DNA from: Microbulbifer sp. A4B17
GTDB taxonomy: Bacteria > Pseudomonadota > Gammaproteobacteria > Pseudomonadales > Cellvibrionaceae
Length of the DNA: 64,000 nt
Direction of reading: 5' to 3'
Assembly (NCBI RefSeq): GCF_003076275.1
Contig: NZ_CP029064.1
Coordinates: 4,506,001 to 4,570,000 of the forward strand
The position numbers and the translations under genes were made by a program. Positions within the stretch are counted from its first letter, which is position 1; the number at the start of each line of letters is the position of its first letter. Of this stretch, positions 1 through 9,830 are shown piece by piece. The notes below the pieces were generated by a model. The model made no database searches. It saw only the letters and a list, made by a program, of their open reading frames with translations, and was not told the origin of the DNA.

Positions 1-484
1 TCACCGCCAAGGCATCTGTCCTGGCAATAATAACGAAATCATCGTCTGTGCGGCCTTCCAGTGCACCGTATATTTTATGAACCATCTCTGGGATTGGCAC
101 TACTTGCTTTCCAGCCAAGTGACCACATTGCTTCGGTAATATCTGGTCTTCTATATGTAACCCTGCAACTCCCGACCGTTCATATTCCTGGACCGTCCTA
201 TAGGCATTCAATGCGCCGCCAAAACCGGTATCTGCATCCGCAATCACTGGAATATTTACAGTGGAAGCAATAGCACGCGCATTTGCAGCCATTTCACTCA
301 ATGTAATAAATCCCAGATCAGGGCGACCAACATGGGTAACAGCAGTCCCACCCCCTGTCATGTAAAGTGCCTTAAAACCCTCCTCCTGAATTATTTTCGC
401 AGTAAGACAATCATAAGCTCCCGGCGCAACAATTAGGCCTGGCTCATTAATCATTGCCCTCAACGTAGTTGTCATCCTCTTCAT
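1..484 (-). CDS. PEP mutase / isocitrate lyase family protein (partial, 5' part)
   Basis: The minus strand reads open from an ATG at 484 to the left edge of the window, giving the first 161 residues of a TIM-barrel enzyme of the isocitrate lyase / phosphoenolpyruvate mutase superfamily. Visible family hallmarks are an N-terminal APGAYD segment, the Mg-binding-type loop IADADTGFG, an IEDQ segment and a PKQCGH motif that aligns with the K(K/R)CGH signature of the superfamily. Members act as C-C or P-C lyases on small oxo- or phosphonate acids (methylisocitrate, oxaloacetate, carboxyphosphonoenolpyruvate, 2,3-dimethylmalate); the substrate cannot be read from this fragment. The start is supported by an AGGTAGGA-like ribosome binding site 6-8 bases upstream. 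The C-terminus lies outside the window. Confidence 0.85.
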   Translation of the reverse strand, partial: MKRMTTTLRAMINEPGLIVAPGAYDCLTAKIIQEEGFKALYMTGGGTAVTHVGRPDLGFITLSEMAANARAIASTVNIPVIADADTGFGGALNAYRTVQEYERSGVAGLHIEDQILPKQCGHLAGKQVVPIPEMVHKIYGALEGRTDDDFVIIARTDALAV

Positions 485-1290
485 GAATATCCTACCTGAA
501 TAAAATTTATTTCTTATTTGGCGTATAAGATTTTTCAACAGTTCTTTAGAAACTCACTCCAAGAATATAGCAAAGCAGTTTTTAGGATTATCAATAAAAA
601 TGAATTTAATGAAGGGTTGTATGTAAAGTTTCACTTATCTCTTACGCCAAAACTGGAGAGCTTGATCTAAGCGCAAATATCGGGATAAGAAATGAAAGGG
701 ATACCATACTTACAGCTGTATTATCCCAAAAGCTACTCTTGATTATTCAGTCCTGGGAACTTATTTCAGGGTATTTATTTAAAGTAGAAAGTGTCTTTGT
801 AGAATTTTAAGAGTTACATCAGATGATGTTAAGACCACAATCATGACTTTACTCCTGTAAAGGAATTGAAGAACTTCCCAAGATTGAGCCAATCACTTAA
901 TCACATGAAAACCAAGTCTGCAGAAAAAGTTTATCTTGGCATGACACATAAAATGCCAGCCACTTGAGCATTACCGGGACAACTTAACAATGAGGCACAA
1001 GCACAGCTTGAGCGAGGCTCAACCCCTACTGTCGAGAGGACCTTCAACGTTGAACATTGATTGTCTGAGTGGATTGGCTTTTGGATCAGCGGCATTAAAG
1101 TTGATCTACCTCAATACCCCCACCCCCAACTGCGCCATTATGCGCAACAAAATTATTCGATGAGATAGGCGCCAAATTCGACAAATGGGACAGTCATGTA
1201 CTCGGGCTGACAACCCCATCATGGTAGATTAGACCTCATGGTCAACTGCAGGTCGCACTGGCCAATAACACGCTTAGTTGAGGAGAAAAA
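485..1290. other. 806-base region without a recognisable intact gene
   Basis: This stretch has stops in every frame. Around 842-975 the plus strand stays open for about 45 codons and then continues past two stops, which may be the remains of a decayed gene, but no family could be recognised. The last 20 bases before 1291 hold a GAGGAG ribosome binding site for the universal stress protein gene. No convincing promoter or hairpin was identified. Confidence 0.35.
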
Positions 1291-2142
1291 ATGGAGCAGC
1301 AAAGCACCGTATTCGTTGTAGTGGACCCTAACGATGAGAAGCATGTAGCTCTGGAGCGAGCCCTGATCACTTCACGTGGACGCAATCCTCAGCCGCGACT
1401 GGCTGTATTCGTCGCAGTTGATGGTGAAGCGGTGGATACCCGTGCAGTTAACGACCACCTGTTTCGCGATGAGTCCTGGTTCCGTGAACAAATTCGTGAA
1501 CCCATCTCAGAAGCTGGTCTTTCCTGTGAGATCACTGTTTGCTGGTCCAGTGATTGGCAGGCCGCCATCGTGCAGGAATCAAAGCGTTGCAACGCAGAAA
1601 TGATCTACCTACCAGTACACGCGAAGAACAGCCGTCGCTTTACCTTCGCCGAGTCCAAGTGGCGAGTCCTGAAAACAGCGCGCTGCCCAGTGGTATTGAT
1701 TCGCCCCGGCGCCAAGGACGAGCGCAAAGTTGTGTTGGCTACCGTTAACTACCAGGCAAAAACCCTCGAGCAGCGCGAGCTCAACCGCCAGATCAGCGAA
1801 CGCGCGACCTATATCGCAGGTCATTACGGGGCAGAGCTACACCTCGTAAACGCCTTCCTGGATTCCATGCTCTACCCAGATCGCGGTGCTTTGGCCAAGC
1901 TTGCCGATAAGACCGGTGTCCCCACCCATCGCATTCACGTAAAGCGCGGCTATACCAGTGATGTTGTTGAGGAGGTGGCCCGTGAGATCGATGCAGACCT
2001 GGTCGTAATGGGAACCATGAATCAGTACGGCGAGACCGGTTCATTCCTGCGCGGCAATACTGCCGAGCGTGTAATTGGCCAGTTAGACGTTGATGTGATG
2101 GTATGTAACCAGTTCACCACAACAACTATGAACAACGATTAA
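1291..2142 (+). CDS. Tandem universal stress protein (UspE-like)
   Basis: A 283-residue cytoplasmic protein with two successive UspA-type alpha/beta domains (roughly residues 5-140 and 145-275), as in E. coli UspE. The second domain shows the ATP-binding pattern of the family, with a VVMGT strand followed by GNTAERVI near the C-terminus. In the first domain the glycine-rich loop is degenerate, which is usual for UspE-like proteins. The family is linked to survival in stationary phase and under oxidative stress; the exact role here is inferred. A strong GAGGAG site 6 bases before the ATG fixes the start, and a Rho-independent terminator follows the stop codon directly, so the gene is probably monocistronic. 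Confidence 0.88.
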   Translation: MEQQSTVFVVVDPNDEKHVALERALITSRGRNPQPRLAVFVAVDGEAVDTRAVNDHLFRDESWFREQIREPISEAGLSCEITVCWSSDWQAAIVQESKRCNAEMIYLPVHAKNSRRFTFAESKWRVLKTARCPVVLIRPGAKDERKVVLATVNYQAKTLEQRELNRQISERATYIAGHYGAELHLVNAFLDSMLYPDRGALAKLADKTGVPTHRIHVKRGYTSDVVEEVAREIDADLVVMGTMNQYGETGSFLRGNTAERVIGQLDVDVMVCNQFTTTTMNND

Positions 2143-2165
2143 GTCATCCCATCTTCAAGGACGCT

Positions 2166-2206
2166 GAAAGCCCCAGCATTGCTATCTGCCGGGGCTTTCT
2201 TTTTTG
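2166..2206 (+). terminator. Rho-independent terminator after the universal stress protein gene
   Basis: A 9-base GAAAGCCCC/GGGGCTTTC stem is followed directly by a T tract ending near 2205. It faces the plus strand and lies just before the convergent amylase stop codon. Confidence 0.85.
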
Positions 2207-2209
2207 GAT

Positions 2210-3856
2210 TTACTGCGATTTAGCAGATAGCAGTAGCAGAGTTCCCTCGGTATCAAAAGTCACCCGGCCATCCACAACTTTGGCTCGCTTGCCCGAGTAG
2301 TAATCGGTAAGTTCGATACCATCGGCAAACACACCTTTAACTGATACGCTCTTTTCACCCGCGGGCAATTCCATCGCCACAACTACCGGCTGCTCACCAG
2401 ATAAGGTACGGGAGAATGTATAAGGCTTATCCGCCAGTTTCTGGTGTACACCAGCTCCAACTGCCGGGTGCGATCGACGAAACTGCCCAAGCTTCTGCCA
2501 GTGGGCCAGTAATGCACGGGTTTCCGGCTTTTCCAAGTCATCCCAGTTCATATTGGTGCGCATAGAGGCGTCGCCGAATGCGCGATCATCAATCATGGGA
2601 CGCGCCAGTTCATCACCATAATATATCTGCACTGCACCGGGCGCCAACATCAGTTTACTCGCGGCACTCTGTATGTACTGGCGCTCGCGGTCAAATGAGT
2701 GATGGTCATCGTGGGAGCCTAGATAATTCAGGACACCGAGCCCTTTTAGTTCACCACTGTTCAAGGAGGAGGAATAGCTGGAGAAAATATCCTCCGCTGG
2801 CTGGCCCGCAACCTGGGCAAAATCGAAGTTAATCAGACTGTCAAAACCGTACTGATAAAAGTCCACTTTCCGGTCGCTATAATCGTAGGAACGACCAACA
2901 CTGGGACCAAAGTTGTTAACGCCGAAATGGTAAACTTCACCCACCATAAAGAAATTGCGATCGTCCAATTTCTTCTTCGGATTCTCAGCCTTCCACTCCG
3001 CCAGGGCTATATCCGCTTCCTTTTTCAGTATTGCCCAGGCTTGTGGCTCTACGTGTTTGACGGTGTCCACACGAAAACCATCGACACCGTATTCACGCAC
3101 CCAGTCGGTTAACCACTTGATCAGGTAATACTTGGGGGCACGGGGATAGCCAGTGCGCTCGAAAAAGGCATCCAGCTCGCGCTGCTCCTGCTGTAGGCGG
3201 CCCTCTTTTTTCCACTTTGCCACCAGTTGCGGCGGCAACTCGACATCTTTCTCGCTCTCCGTGAGGATATCCGTCAGGTTCGCGTGAATTGCACACTCAA
3301 CATTGCCAGCATAGTCCGACCAATCGCATTGCTGACTGTTGCGCAGCCAGGTAGAAGGCCATCTGGAATCCTGTTCAGTGACAGGCCCGGTGTGATTGAG
3401 AATAACATCCAGCAATACGCGAATCCCCTGGCTGTGAGCTACCTCGATCAATTCCGCCAGTTCTGCTTCAGTGCCAAAGTTGGCATCTACCGCAGTCCAG
3501 TCCTTAGGCCAGTAGCCATGGAAAGCGTAGGTGCGTTTATCGGCCTCATTGTAGCCATGGATATTCTCGATCACCGGGGCCATCCAGATAGCATCTACCC
3601 CGAGATCATTAAAATACCCGGCCTCAATTTTCTCAATAACACCGCGCAGATCCCCTCCCTCAAAGCCGCGCAGGTATGCCGCATCGTCTTTGCGGCCGTA
3701 GGGGAAATCATTGCTGCTATCGCCGTTATTAAAACGGTCCGGCAACATAAAATAGACTGTCGCATTGCGCCAAAAAGGGTCTACCGGCTCTGCAGCCACG
3801 GCAGCTTGTACACCACCCAGCATCAGGCCAATCAATAAGCTGGTGAATTTTCCCAT
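2210..3856 (-). CDS. Exported GH13 alpha-amylase
   Basis: A 548-residue secreted or periplasmic glycoside hydrolase family 13 enzyme expected to cleave alpha-1,4-glucans. The chosen ATG at 3856 starts a signal peptide (residues 1-22, ending AVAA) and follows an AGAGAG-type site; the open frame continues 46 codons upstream without sense. Family regions are clear: region I DVILNHTG (residues 150-157), region II GFRVDTVKH with nucleophile Asp264, region III VGEVYH with acid/base Glu307, and region IV GSHDD with Asp383. Region IV reads SHDD instead of the common NHD. The C-terminal ~80 residues form a beta domain typical of GH13. A G-rich box upstream recurs before the TonB receptor gene, suggesting co-control. 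The enzyme fits with the glucokinase and receptor 10 kb away in alpha-glucan use. Confidence 0.9.
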   Translation of the reverse strand: MGKFTSLLIGLMLGGVQAAVAAEPVDPFWRNATVYFMLPDRFNNGDSSNDFPYGRKDDAAYLRGFEGGDLRGVIEKIEAGYFNDLGVDAIWMAPVIENIHGYNEADKRTYAFHGYWPKDWTAVDANFGTEAELAELIEVAHSQGIRVLLDVILNHTGPVTEQDSRWPSTWLRNSQQCDWSDYAGNVECAIHANLTDILTESEKDVELPPQLVAKWKKEGRLQQEQRELDAFFERTGYPRAPKYYLIKWLTDWVREYGVDGFRVDTVKHVEPQAWAILKKEADIALAEWKAENPKKKLDDRNFFMVGEVYHFGVNNFGPSVGRSYDYSDRKVDFYQYGFDSLINFDFAQVAGQPAEDIFSSYSSSLNSGELKGLGVLNYLGSHDDHHSFDRERQYIQSAASKLMLAPGAVQIYYGDELARPMIDDRAFGDASMRTNMNWDDLEKPETRALLAHWQKLGQFRRSHPAVGAGVHQKLADKPYTFSRTLSGEQPVVVAMELPAGEKSVSVKGVFADGIELTDYYSGKRAKVVDGRVTFDTEGTLLLLSAKSQ

Positions 3857-3931
3857 TGTTCTCTCTTTTATTCGCCGCTCAGAATTATTCAGAAGCTCCC
3901 CAGACCACTCTAATAGGCCCAGTAAATCAAA

Positions 3932-3941
3932 CATCCTCCCG
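3932..3941 (-). promoter_or_regulatory. MalT-box-like element upstream of the amylase
   Basis: The minus strand reads CGGGAGGATG here, 8 of 10 matches to the enterobacterial MalT consensus GGGGA(T/G)GAGG. The GGGAGGATGTT core is identical to a sequence before the TonB receptor gene (16731-16741). A TATTAG hexamer lies 16 bases downstream and could be the -10. No malT gene is in the window, so the binding protein is unknown. Confidence 0.4.
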
Positions 3942-4126
3942 CGCGGGGGCGTAGGTACTGCGCAGGGTTTAAGACCGGCAATAAGGTTGTGCAATTACCC
4001 CATAGTAAAACTATTTTGCGTGCGGCGCTTTTGCAGAGTAATGTAAAACCAGCAGACCGCGAGAAACCGCAGCGCTTTGTCGTGGTCCAACCGTCACATT
4101 CTGTTAGCAGTCAAAGGAGGCAGGGA

Positions 4127-4975
4127 ATGTCGGAACAACAATCTAGGCAAGGGTGGATCATCGGCATTATTGTGGTGGTCGTTGTCGCTGCAGCAGCCTA
4201 TTGGCTCTGGACCGGCGAGGAAAAGAAAAAAGAAATTCCCACCATCAGTGTTGTCGAAGAACCCCAAACTGCTCCCGAGCCAGAAGCCCTGGCACAACCT
4301 GAGAACCAGGAACCAGCCCAACCGCCCGAGGAGCCGGTCATCGAAGAGGAGCCCGGCAGAGAGCCTCCTCCCCCCCTGAACGAGAGCGACAAGGCCGCAT
4401 ATGACGAATTAATGTCCTTGGCACCCGACGGCGCCCTGTCCCGCTGGCTGGTACCCGATGAAGTAATACGTAAATGGGTGGCCGCCGCCAACGCAGCATC
4501 CCGTGGTGAGCTGATTCACAAGCACCGCCCGCTGAAAACCATTCGCGGCCCCATCACCGTTACCGGGTCATCTACTGAAGGCTACCAACTTTCCCCGGAA
4601 AACTACCGCCGCTATGACCAACCAGTACGATTGTTTGCACTGGCCAGTACCGATGCAATCATTACCCTTTACCAGTACTGGTATCCCCGCCTGGCACAAG
4701 CCTATGGGGAGCTGGGGATTCGCAACAAGTCATTCCACCAGGTCGTTATACAAGCAATCGACAATGTACTGGCAGCGCCAGAAGTTGAGGGCCCGATCCA
4801 ATTGATACGTCCATCGGTGTACTACAAATTTGCCGACCCCAAATTGGAAAAGCTTCCCGGAATCCAGAAGCTGATGATCCGTATGGGGCCAGACAATGCA
4901 GCCCGTGTTAAGGAAAAACTGAAAGAGGTGAAGGCGAAACTCGAGGAGATGCCTGTCCAGGAGCAAACCCAATAA
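4127..4975 (+). CDS. DUF3014 domain membrane-anchored protein
   Basis: A 282-residue protein with one N-terminal membrane helix (about residues 9-27, rich in V and A), then a Pro/Glu-rich linker (about 35-85) and a DUF3014 domain to the end. Recognised landmarks of that domain are the WLVPDEVIRKWV helix, the NYRRYD motif, the LYQYWYPRLAQAYGELG segment and a conserved YKFADPKLE. The domain should lie in the periplasm. Function of the family is unknown. The ATG at 4127 has an AAAGGAGG site 6 bases upstream; the frame is open further upstream but without a ribosome binding site. It is divergent from the amylase gene and appears to stand alone. Confidence 0.85.
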   Translation: MSEQQSRQGWIIGIIVVVVVAAAAYWLWTGEEKKKEIPTISVVEEPQTAPEPEALAQPENQEPAQPPEEPVIEEEPGREPPPPLNESDKAAYDELMSLAPDGALSRWLVPDEVIRKWVAAANAASRGELIHKHRPLKTIRGPITVTGSSTEGYQLSPENYRRYDQPVRLFALASTDAIITLYQYWYPRLAQAYGELGIRNKSFHQVVIQAIDNVLAAPEVEGPIQLIRPSVYYKFADPKLEKLPGIQKLMIRMGPDNAARVKEKLKEVKAKLEEMPVQEQTQ

Positions 4976-5372
4976 GCAGTCCCCAGGTCACCCGGCTTCA
5001 AACTGGGTGGCCTACCCACAAGAATCGTTCGATTTTTGATCAGCCTGTCGCCTGTACACAATTCTCCCCATTCTCACCCACTAAAGCCATCAAAAAAACT
5101 CACTCGATCCCGCCCAGCCATAGCCATTCGATATTCAGCCCCTGGCCATTGGGGTATATTACCGGCTGTTCACTAAACGATCCCAACACCAAGCGGTAAT
5201 GGAGTGCCGCCGCCATATGGCAACTGGCACTGCCCGACAGGGTAAAGATCCAGGGTTCAACAGGAGCGAATCAATAGCAGGGTGCCCAGTGCTCCCTTTC
5301 CGCTTACTCTCCCCACCCCAGATCTCTTCTGTTTCCGCCGGTATAGGCTGCAGATAACAATCGAGGCTCATT
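4976..5372. other. Intergenic region with a hairpin
   Basis: No gene is seen. Bases 4986-5012 form an 8-base stem with one G-T pair (GGTCACCC/GGGTGGCC) just after the DUF3014 stop codon; it lacks a T tract, so it is a possible but unproven terminator. The end of the region carries the GAGG ribosome binding site (5363-5366) for the TTG-started gene at 5373. Confidence 0.5.
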
Positions 5373-7370
5373 TTGAAATATCGTTCCTTTGGCAAAATTC
5401 TGGCTGTCACGCTCTTATTTGCTGTATCCCTGGCCCAGGCTACCCCAGAAATCAGTATTGCCCCCACACCAGTCTGGGTGGATGCTGTCGATCTCTCGAG
5501 TAGCGTTGCTACGCCCGAAGGCAGCGTTAGGTACCACCTGAGCAACTCCCAAATCTCCCATACCAATGAGCAGCATCAATACTATTTCCAGTTGGTGATG
5601 GAGCCCTTAAATCAACAGGGCGTTAAACAGGTATCGGAACTGAACATCAGTTTTTACCCCGCATTCCAGCAGCTGCTAATTCACGAAATTACCGTCACCC
5701 GCGATGATCAAGTGATAGATCGGCTGGTAAAAGAGGACTTCAAGTTATTCCAGTCTGAGCAGGAGTTGTCCAGCAAGCTCTACTCCGAGATGTGGAATGC
5801 GCTTTACATTCTTGAGGATATCCGACCCGGTGACAAAATCTCCTACGCCTATACGCTAGAGGGCAATAACCCTATTTTTGAGCGCGGTGATTTTGGCACC
5901 TTCTACCTGTCGTGGCCGGATACCATCGATAGACGCTTTGTGAAAATCACCAGTAACAACAAGCTCAATTACCGTTTCAACAATGAAAAAGTACCAGTAA
6001 GCGTTACCCGCAATAACAATACTTTCCAGTACACGCTGGATCTGGAACAGGTATCACCGGTGCTTCAGGAGGGGGAATACCCTCACTGGCATGACCCGTT
6101 CAACTATATCCAATACTCGGGCTATAACAGCTGGGCGGAAGTGAACGATTGGGCAATGACCCTCTACGATATTGATCTCTCACTGCCACAGGAACTCACC
6201 CGGCAGCTTGATCAATGGCGAGCTGAAAAGGGGCTTGAGGAGGCTGTCAGCAAGGCTGTTGCCTACGTTCAGGAAGATATCCGCTACTTTGGTATCGAGT
6301 TCGGAATCAACTCACACCAGCCGCGAACGCCGAAGGAAACTTTAGACAAACGCTATGGCGACTGTAAAGACAAAGCCATATTACTCACCGCTATGTTATC
6401 TCATTTAGGGGTTAATTCTTATCCCGCCCTGGTGTCTTCAGGCCGTGGGCGTGACATTGCCAATGATATCCCCTCTCCAAGCTCATTTGACCATGTAATC
6501 AGTGTCATTGAACTCAATGGACAGGACTACTGGATTGACGGTACCGCCTCCGGCCAGGGCTCCAATATTGAGAACAAGGGCTTTTTTGACTATGAATTAG
6601 CCCTCCCTGTTAAGGCCGGAACTCGAGCATTAAAAGAAGTAACTACAGTTTATCCCGCCAACGGCACACTGCAGCTGGATGTCACTGAGAATTTTGAAAT
6701 TAATGCGGGAGCAAATACTGCAGGTTTAACTGTAGAGTCCACCTACAGTGCCTTAAAGGCCGAACAGATGCGGCAGTTTTTCCAGTCCGCAGATTCAGAA
6801 TACATAAAGAGCAATTACGCAAACTTTATGGCGACTTACTACCCAGGTATTGAAATTACATCCAATATTAATCACCGCGACAATCTGGATGAAAATATAC
6901 TTCAAGTCTCAGAGCTGTATGAGATCAATGATTTTGCCGAGCTGAATACCGCACGGAAAATATTCTCACTATACGGTTCCAGTATCGCTTCTTATGTCAC
7001 CAGTCCCCAGAAGCGCATTCGCCAGAGCCCACTGGCATTGGCACACCCTGTAGATATCCAGCACAAGGCAATAGCGAAGATCACCGGTGAAGTCCTGTGG
7101 CGAGAGGAGTCACAAGACCTGCAAATAGACAATCCCTGGTTTACCTTCTCGAGAACCTCCGATCATTCAGACAACAATATCTCGGTGAACTACGCCTTTA
7201 AATCCAAAACTGATCACGTTAGCAATACGGATATTGCCGAATATATGGAGCAACTCGATAAACTCGATGAAGCGCTTCAGTATCAGTTCTGGGCCAAGGG
7301 TGACAATTCCAATACCCAGGAAACCAGCAAAGCCATGAAAAATCTGGTTAAGTCACTGATCAGGAAGTAA
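5373..7370 (+). CDS. Exported DUF3857 / transglutaminase-like protein
   Basis: A 665-residue protein with a signal peptide (residues 1-23, cleavage after AQA). The start is TTG with a GAGG site 6 bases upstream, and the signal peptide begins right at it. An N-terminal DUF3857 domain (about 60-210) is followed by a transglutaminase-like core: YGDCKDKAILLTAML holds the catalytic-type Cys, SSFDHVISV the His and YWIDGT the Asp, so the papain-like triad looks intact. The C-terminal ~250 residues form a beta-rich region without a name. Proteins of this layout occur in the periplasm of many Bacteroidetes and marine Proteobacteria; substrates are not known. Only 3 bases separate it from the Sel1 lipoprotein gene, so the two are almost certainly co-expressed and may act together at the outer membrane. 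Confidence 0.88.
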   Translation: MKYRSFGKILAVTLLFAVSLAQATPEISIAPTPVWVDAVDLSSSVATPEGSVRYHLSNSQISHTNEQHQYYFQLVMEPLNQQGVKQVSELNISFYPAFQQLLIHEITVTRDDQVIDRLVKEDFKLFQSEQELSSKLYSEMWNALYILEDIRPGDKISYAYTLEGNNPIFERGDFGTFYLSWPDTIDRRFVKITSNNKLNYRFNNEKVPVSVTRNNNTFQYTLDLEQVSPVLQEGEYPHWHDPFNYIQYSGYNSWAEVNDWAMTLYDIDLSLPQELTRQLDQWRAEKGLEEAVSKAVAYVQEDIRYFGIEFGINSHQPRTPKETLDKRYGDCKDKAILLTAMLSHLGVNSYPALVSSGRGRDIANDIPSPSSFDHVISVIELNGQDYWIDGTASGQGSNIENKGFFDYELALPVKAGTRALKEVTTVYPANGTLQLDVTENFEINAGANTAGLTVESTYSALKAEQMRQFFQSADSEYIKSNYANFMATYYPGIEITSNINHRDNLDENILQVSELYEINDFAELNTARKIFSLYGSSIASYVTSPQKRIRQSPLALAHPVDIQHKAIAKITGEVLWREESQDLQIDNPWFTFSRTSDHSDNNISVNYAFKSKTDHVSNTDIAEYMEQLDKLDEALQYQFWAKGDNSNTQETSKAMKNLVKSLIRK

Positions 7371-7373
7371 ATA

Positions 7374-9542
7374 ATGAAAAAAATTCTCTTTACTCCCATC
7401 ATTTACTTACTGGCTTCCTGTGCAACCCAAACTACAGTCGAGCCGGGTGATAGCCAAATAAGATTGTTAACCGAGCAGGTAGCCAGCGCCCCAGACACTG
7501 TCGCTTATGAGGACTTTTGGGTTGCCTACCTGGAGTCTCAGCAACCAGTGAATAATATCGCTGCCAGAGACCGCTACCAAACGGAAATGGCTGCAATAGA
7601 ATCAGGACAAAAATCCTGTGAAGCAGTGGACTGGAAAGCAGTAGCCAACAACAACATCCTATCCCTGATGCCCCACCTCACCGCTGCAGAATGCTATGAA
7701 TCGGTGGGGCAGTTAGAGGCTGCCAACTATCATAAAAACCTGTTTGAATTTATTGCTACAGGAATGCTTTCCGGGCGCAATGGCGAGTATAACTATAGTG
7801 CTTTTGAAGTAGCGAGCTGGGCAGATGCCGAAGATCTACTCACCATATCCGGCTATGAAATTATTGATAGCTATATTGAATTCGCTAATAGTCGCAATGC
7901 TATCTACCGTGTGTATAACGTAAGGGAAGTGGGTGGCTACCAGGTATCAAAGATTTACTTTGACAATGCACGTTTCCTGCACCGACTGCTCGCTATCCGC
8001 TATCCATTTGCCGGCACATCAGATCAACTCTACACAGATGTTATTCAGATACTGGCCCAAACAGATTATGCCGCTCGGCACGCCGAGGGCATCGTATTCC
8101 ATGCAGAAGGGCAGTATCCCCAAGCTGAGCAGGCTTACCTGGATGCCATTGTTATGGGGTCCATTTCTGCCAATATCAGCCTAGGACGACTGTGTCTCAG
8201 TGGAAAAACTGAAAAATTTGCACTTAACGAGTGCGCTCAATTATTTGTTGCCGCTGCAGAGCTGGGGCTCGAAGAGGCAAAAGTTTACCTGGCCTATATG
8301 GCCTTCATGGGGCTGGGAATTGAATCTGACACAGATTTGGCAACGGCACTGCTATCCAGCGCCGAACAGCATCTGAAAAAAGGTCAGGCGGAGTACGAAC
8401 TCTATTCCCTTTTTGCCTCAGAAGAATTTACCTCGGTTAACGAAGTTCGTGCCGAACAATTCTTGCAGGCCAGCGCCAATAAAAATTACCCAATGGCCTA
8501 CTTTACACAGGCAATCGGTAACCTTGAACAAAATAACTACTATCAATTTGAGCAACTTATTCAAAAAGCCTCTAACAGTGGTTTTTCACCGGCCCAGTTT
8601 TTTTATGCCAGTTACCTGCTGGAGGAGAAAAAAGAAATCAGTGAGGGTATGGCACTTCTCAATGAAGCCGCGGTTGCAGGAAACCCTCCGGCACTCTATG
8701 AGAGAGGACGTATCGCACAGTTCGGCGCTCATGGCCAACCAAAAGATATGAGTCGATCTATCAGGGATTATCAAGCTGCGGCATATCGCAACCATCTCCC
8801 CGCGCAATTGAAAATGGGAGTACTGCATTCCAAAGAAGTTATTACAGATGCCAATGCAGAGATCGCCTATGCCTGGTATCTATTGTGTGGAAGAGCTGGA
8901 AACCTGGAATGCATTACCAATATGGGTTACTCAGCCGAACATGGTTATGGAGTGGAACAAAGCCCGGCCCATGCCGCAGAACTCTATCGACTCGCTGCAG
9001 CAGAAGGCTCTGCTATCTCCAATGCCAGGCTTGCTGGGCTCTATGAGACGGGCAGCGGAGTAGAAAAGGATCTGGAGCAGGCTATCCACTATTACACTCA
9101 AGCAGCAGAGAGTGGCTTGGCTAACGCAATGAACAAGCTTGGGCTCATGTATCTGGACACCAACAATGCTATCAGTGACTATTCCAGGGCACTTTATTGG
9201 TTCGAGCGGGCAGCCAATCAAAATTCAAAGTATGGATATTTTAATCAAGCCAGAATGTATGAACAGGGCCTCGGAGTAGAGGTGAATCTGGATCGAGCAA
9301 TGTCACTCTATGAGGAGGCCTCCCAGAGGGGGCATGGTATGGCCTCACTTAGAATTGCTGAAGCCTACAGCCAGGGAGAATCTGTCGACAAAAACCTTGA
9401 CCAGGTACTTCACTATTTGAAACTGGCTACTGAGCAAAGCGACAACCTGCAATTAAAACAAATGCTGGAAGACTGTGCCGACACAAAAGATTGTAATGTC
9501 TCACACCTAAAACAATTCCTTAGTGGGCTTTCTCAGGAGTAA
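7374..9542 (+). CDS. Sel1-repeat lipoprotein
   Basis: A 722-residue lipoprotein: the signal sequence ends in the lipobox LASC with Cys16. The mature part is alpha-solenoid. Sel1-like repeats of about 36 residues are clear in the second half, for instance GYGVEQSPAHAAELYRLAAA, GVEKDLEQAIHYYTQAA and GVEVNLDRAMSLYEEAS, and weaker ones occur from about residue 235. Sel1 repeats serve as protein-protein interaction scaffolds. Its coupling to the upstream transglutaminase-like gene (3-base gap, AGGAAG site inside the upstream reading frame) suggests that it holds or recruits a partner of that protein. Partner and process are unknown. Confidence 0.87.
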   Translation: MKKILFTPIIYLLASCATQTTVEPGDSQIRLLTEQVASAPDTVAYEDFWVAYLESQQPVNNIAARDRYQTEMAAIESGQKSCEAVDWKAVANNNILSLMPHLTAAECYESVGQLEAANYHKNLFEFIATGMLSGRNGEYNYSAFEVASWADAEDLLTISGYEIIDSYIEFANSRNAIYRVYNVREVGGYQVSKIYFDNARFLHRLLAIRYPFAGTSDQLYTDVIQILAQTDYAARHAEGIVFHAEGQYPQAEQAYLDAIVMGSISANISLGRLCLSGKTEKFALNECAQLFVAAAELGLEEAKVYLAYMAFMGLGIESDTDLATALLSSAEQHLKKGQAEYELYSLFASEEFTSVNEVRAEQFLQASANKNYPMAYFTQAIGNLEQNNYYQFEQLIQKASNSGFSPAQFFYASYLLEEKKEISEGMALLNEAAVAGNPPALYERGRIAQFGAHGQPKDMSRSIRDYQAAAYRNHLPAQLKMGVLHSKEVITDANAEIAYAWYLLCGRAGNLECITNMGYSAEHGYGVEQSPAHAAELYRLAAAEGSAISNARLAGLYETGSGVEKDLEQAIHYYTQAAESGLANAMNKLGLMYLDTNNAISDYSRALYWFERAANQNSKYGYFNQARMYEQGLGVEVNLDRAMSLYEEASQRGHGMASLRIAEAYSQGESVDKNLDQVLHYLKLATEQSDNLQLKQMLEDCADTKDCNVSHLKQFLSGLSQE

Positions 9543-9552
9543 CAATACTTAC

Positions 9553-9585
9553 GCGGTCAACTATTCACACCAAATAGTTGACCGC
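9553..9585 (+). terminator. Perfect 13-base-stem hairpin after the Sel1 lipoprotein gene
   Basis: Bases 9553-9565 pair without a mismatch with 9573-9585 around a 7-base loop, 10 bases after the stop codon. A T-rich stretch (ACTTATTTTT) follows only 10 bases later. It is probably the end of the two-gene transcript, but the missing immediate T tract leaves some doubt. Confidence 0.6.
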
Positions 9586-9830
9586 TATCAACTTATTTTT
9601 GCCAACGGGTTCCTGAATAACCCCCTCCTCAATCAGGGAAGCCTCCAATTATTTTCCTGCTTTTTCCCTGTAATTTTCTCAGTAAAATTTCCAAGGTGCG
9701 ATCGATAGCACTATTTTTTATTCAGGTGCAAAACCTGTCTCAAAAGCAAGCCAGCCATCACAGAATATGACTATCGGCTCTTTATACTCCGCGTCAATCA
9801 TATTTAGTACACTGGATCTATCGAGGCGAT

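Noticed and set aside
3227..3838. A 203-codon plus-strand frame opposite the amylase
   Set aside because: It lies entirely within the amylase coding region and has no family features.
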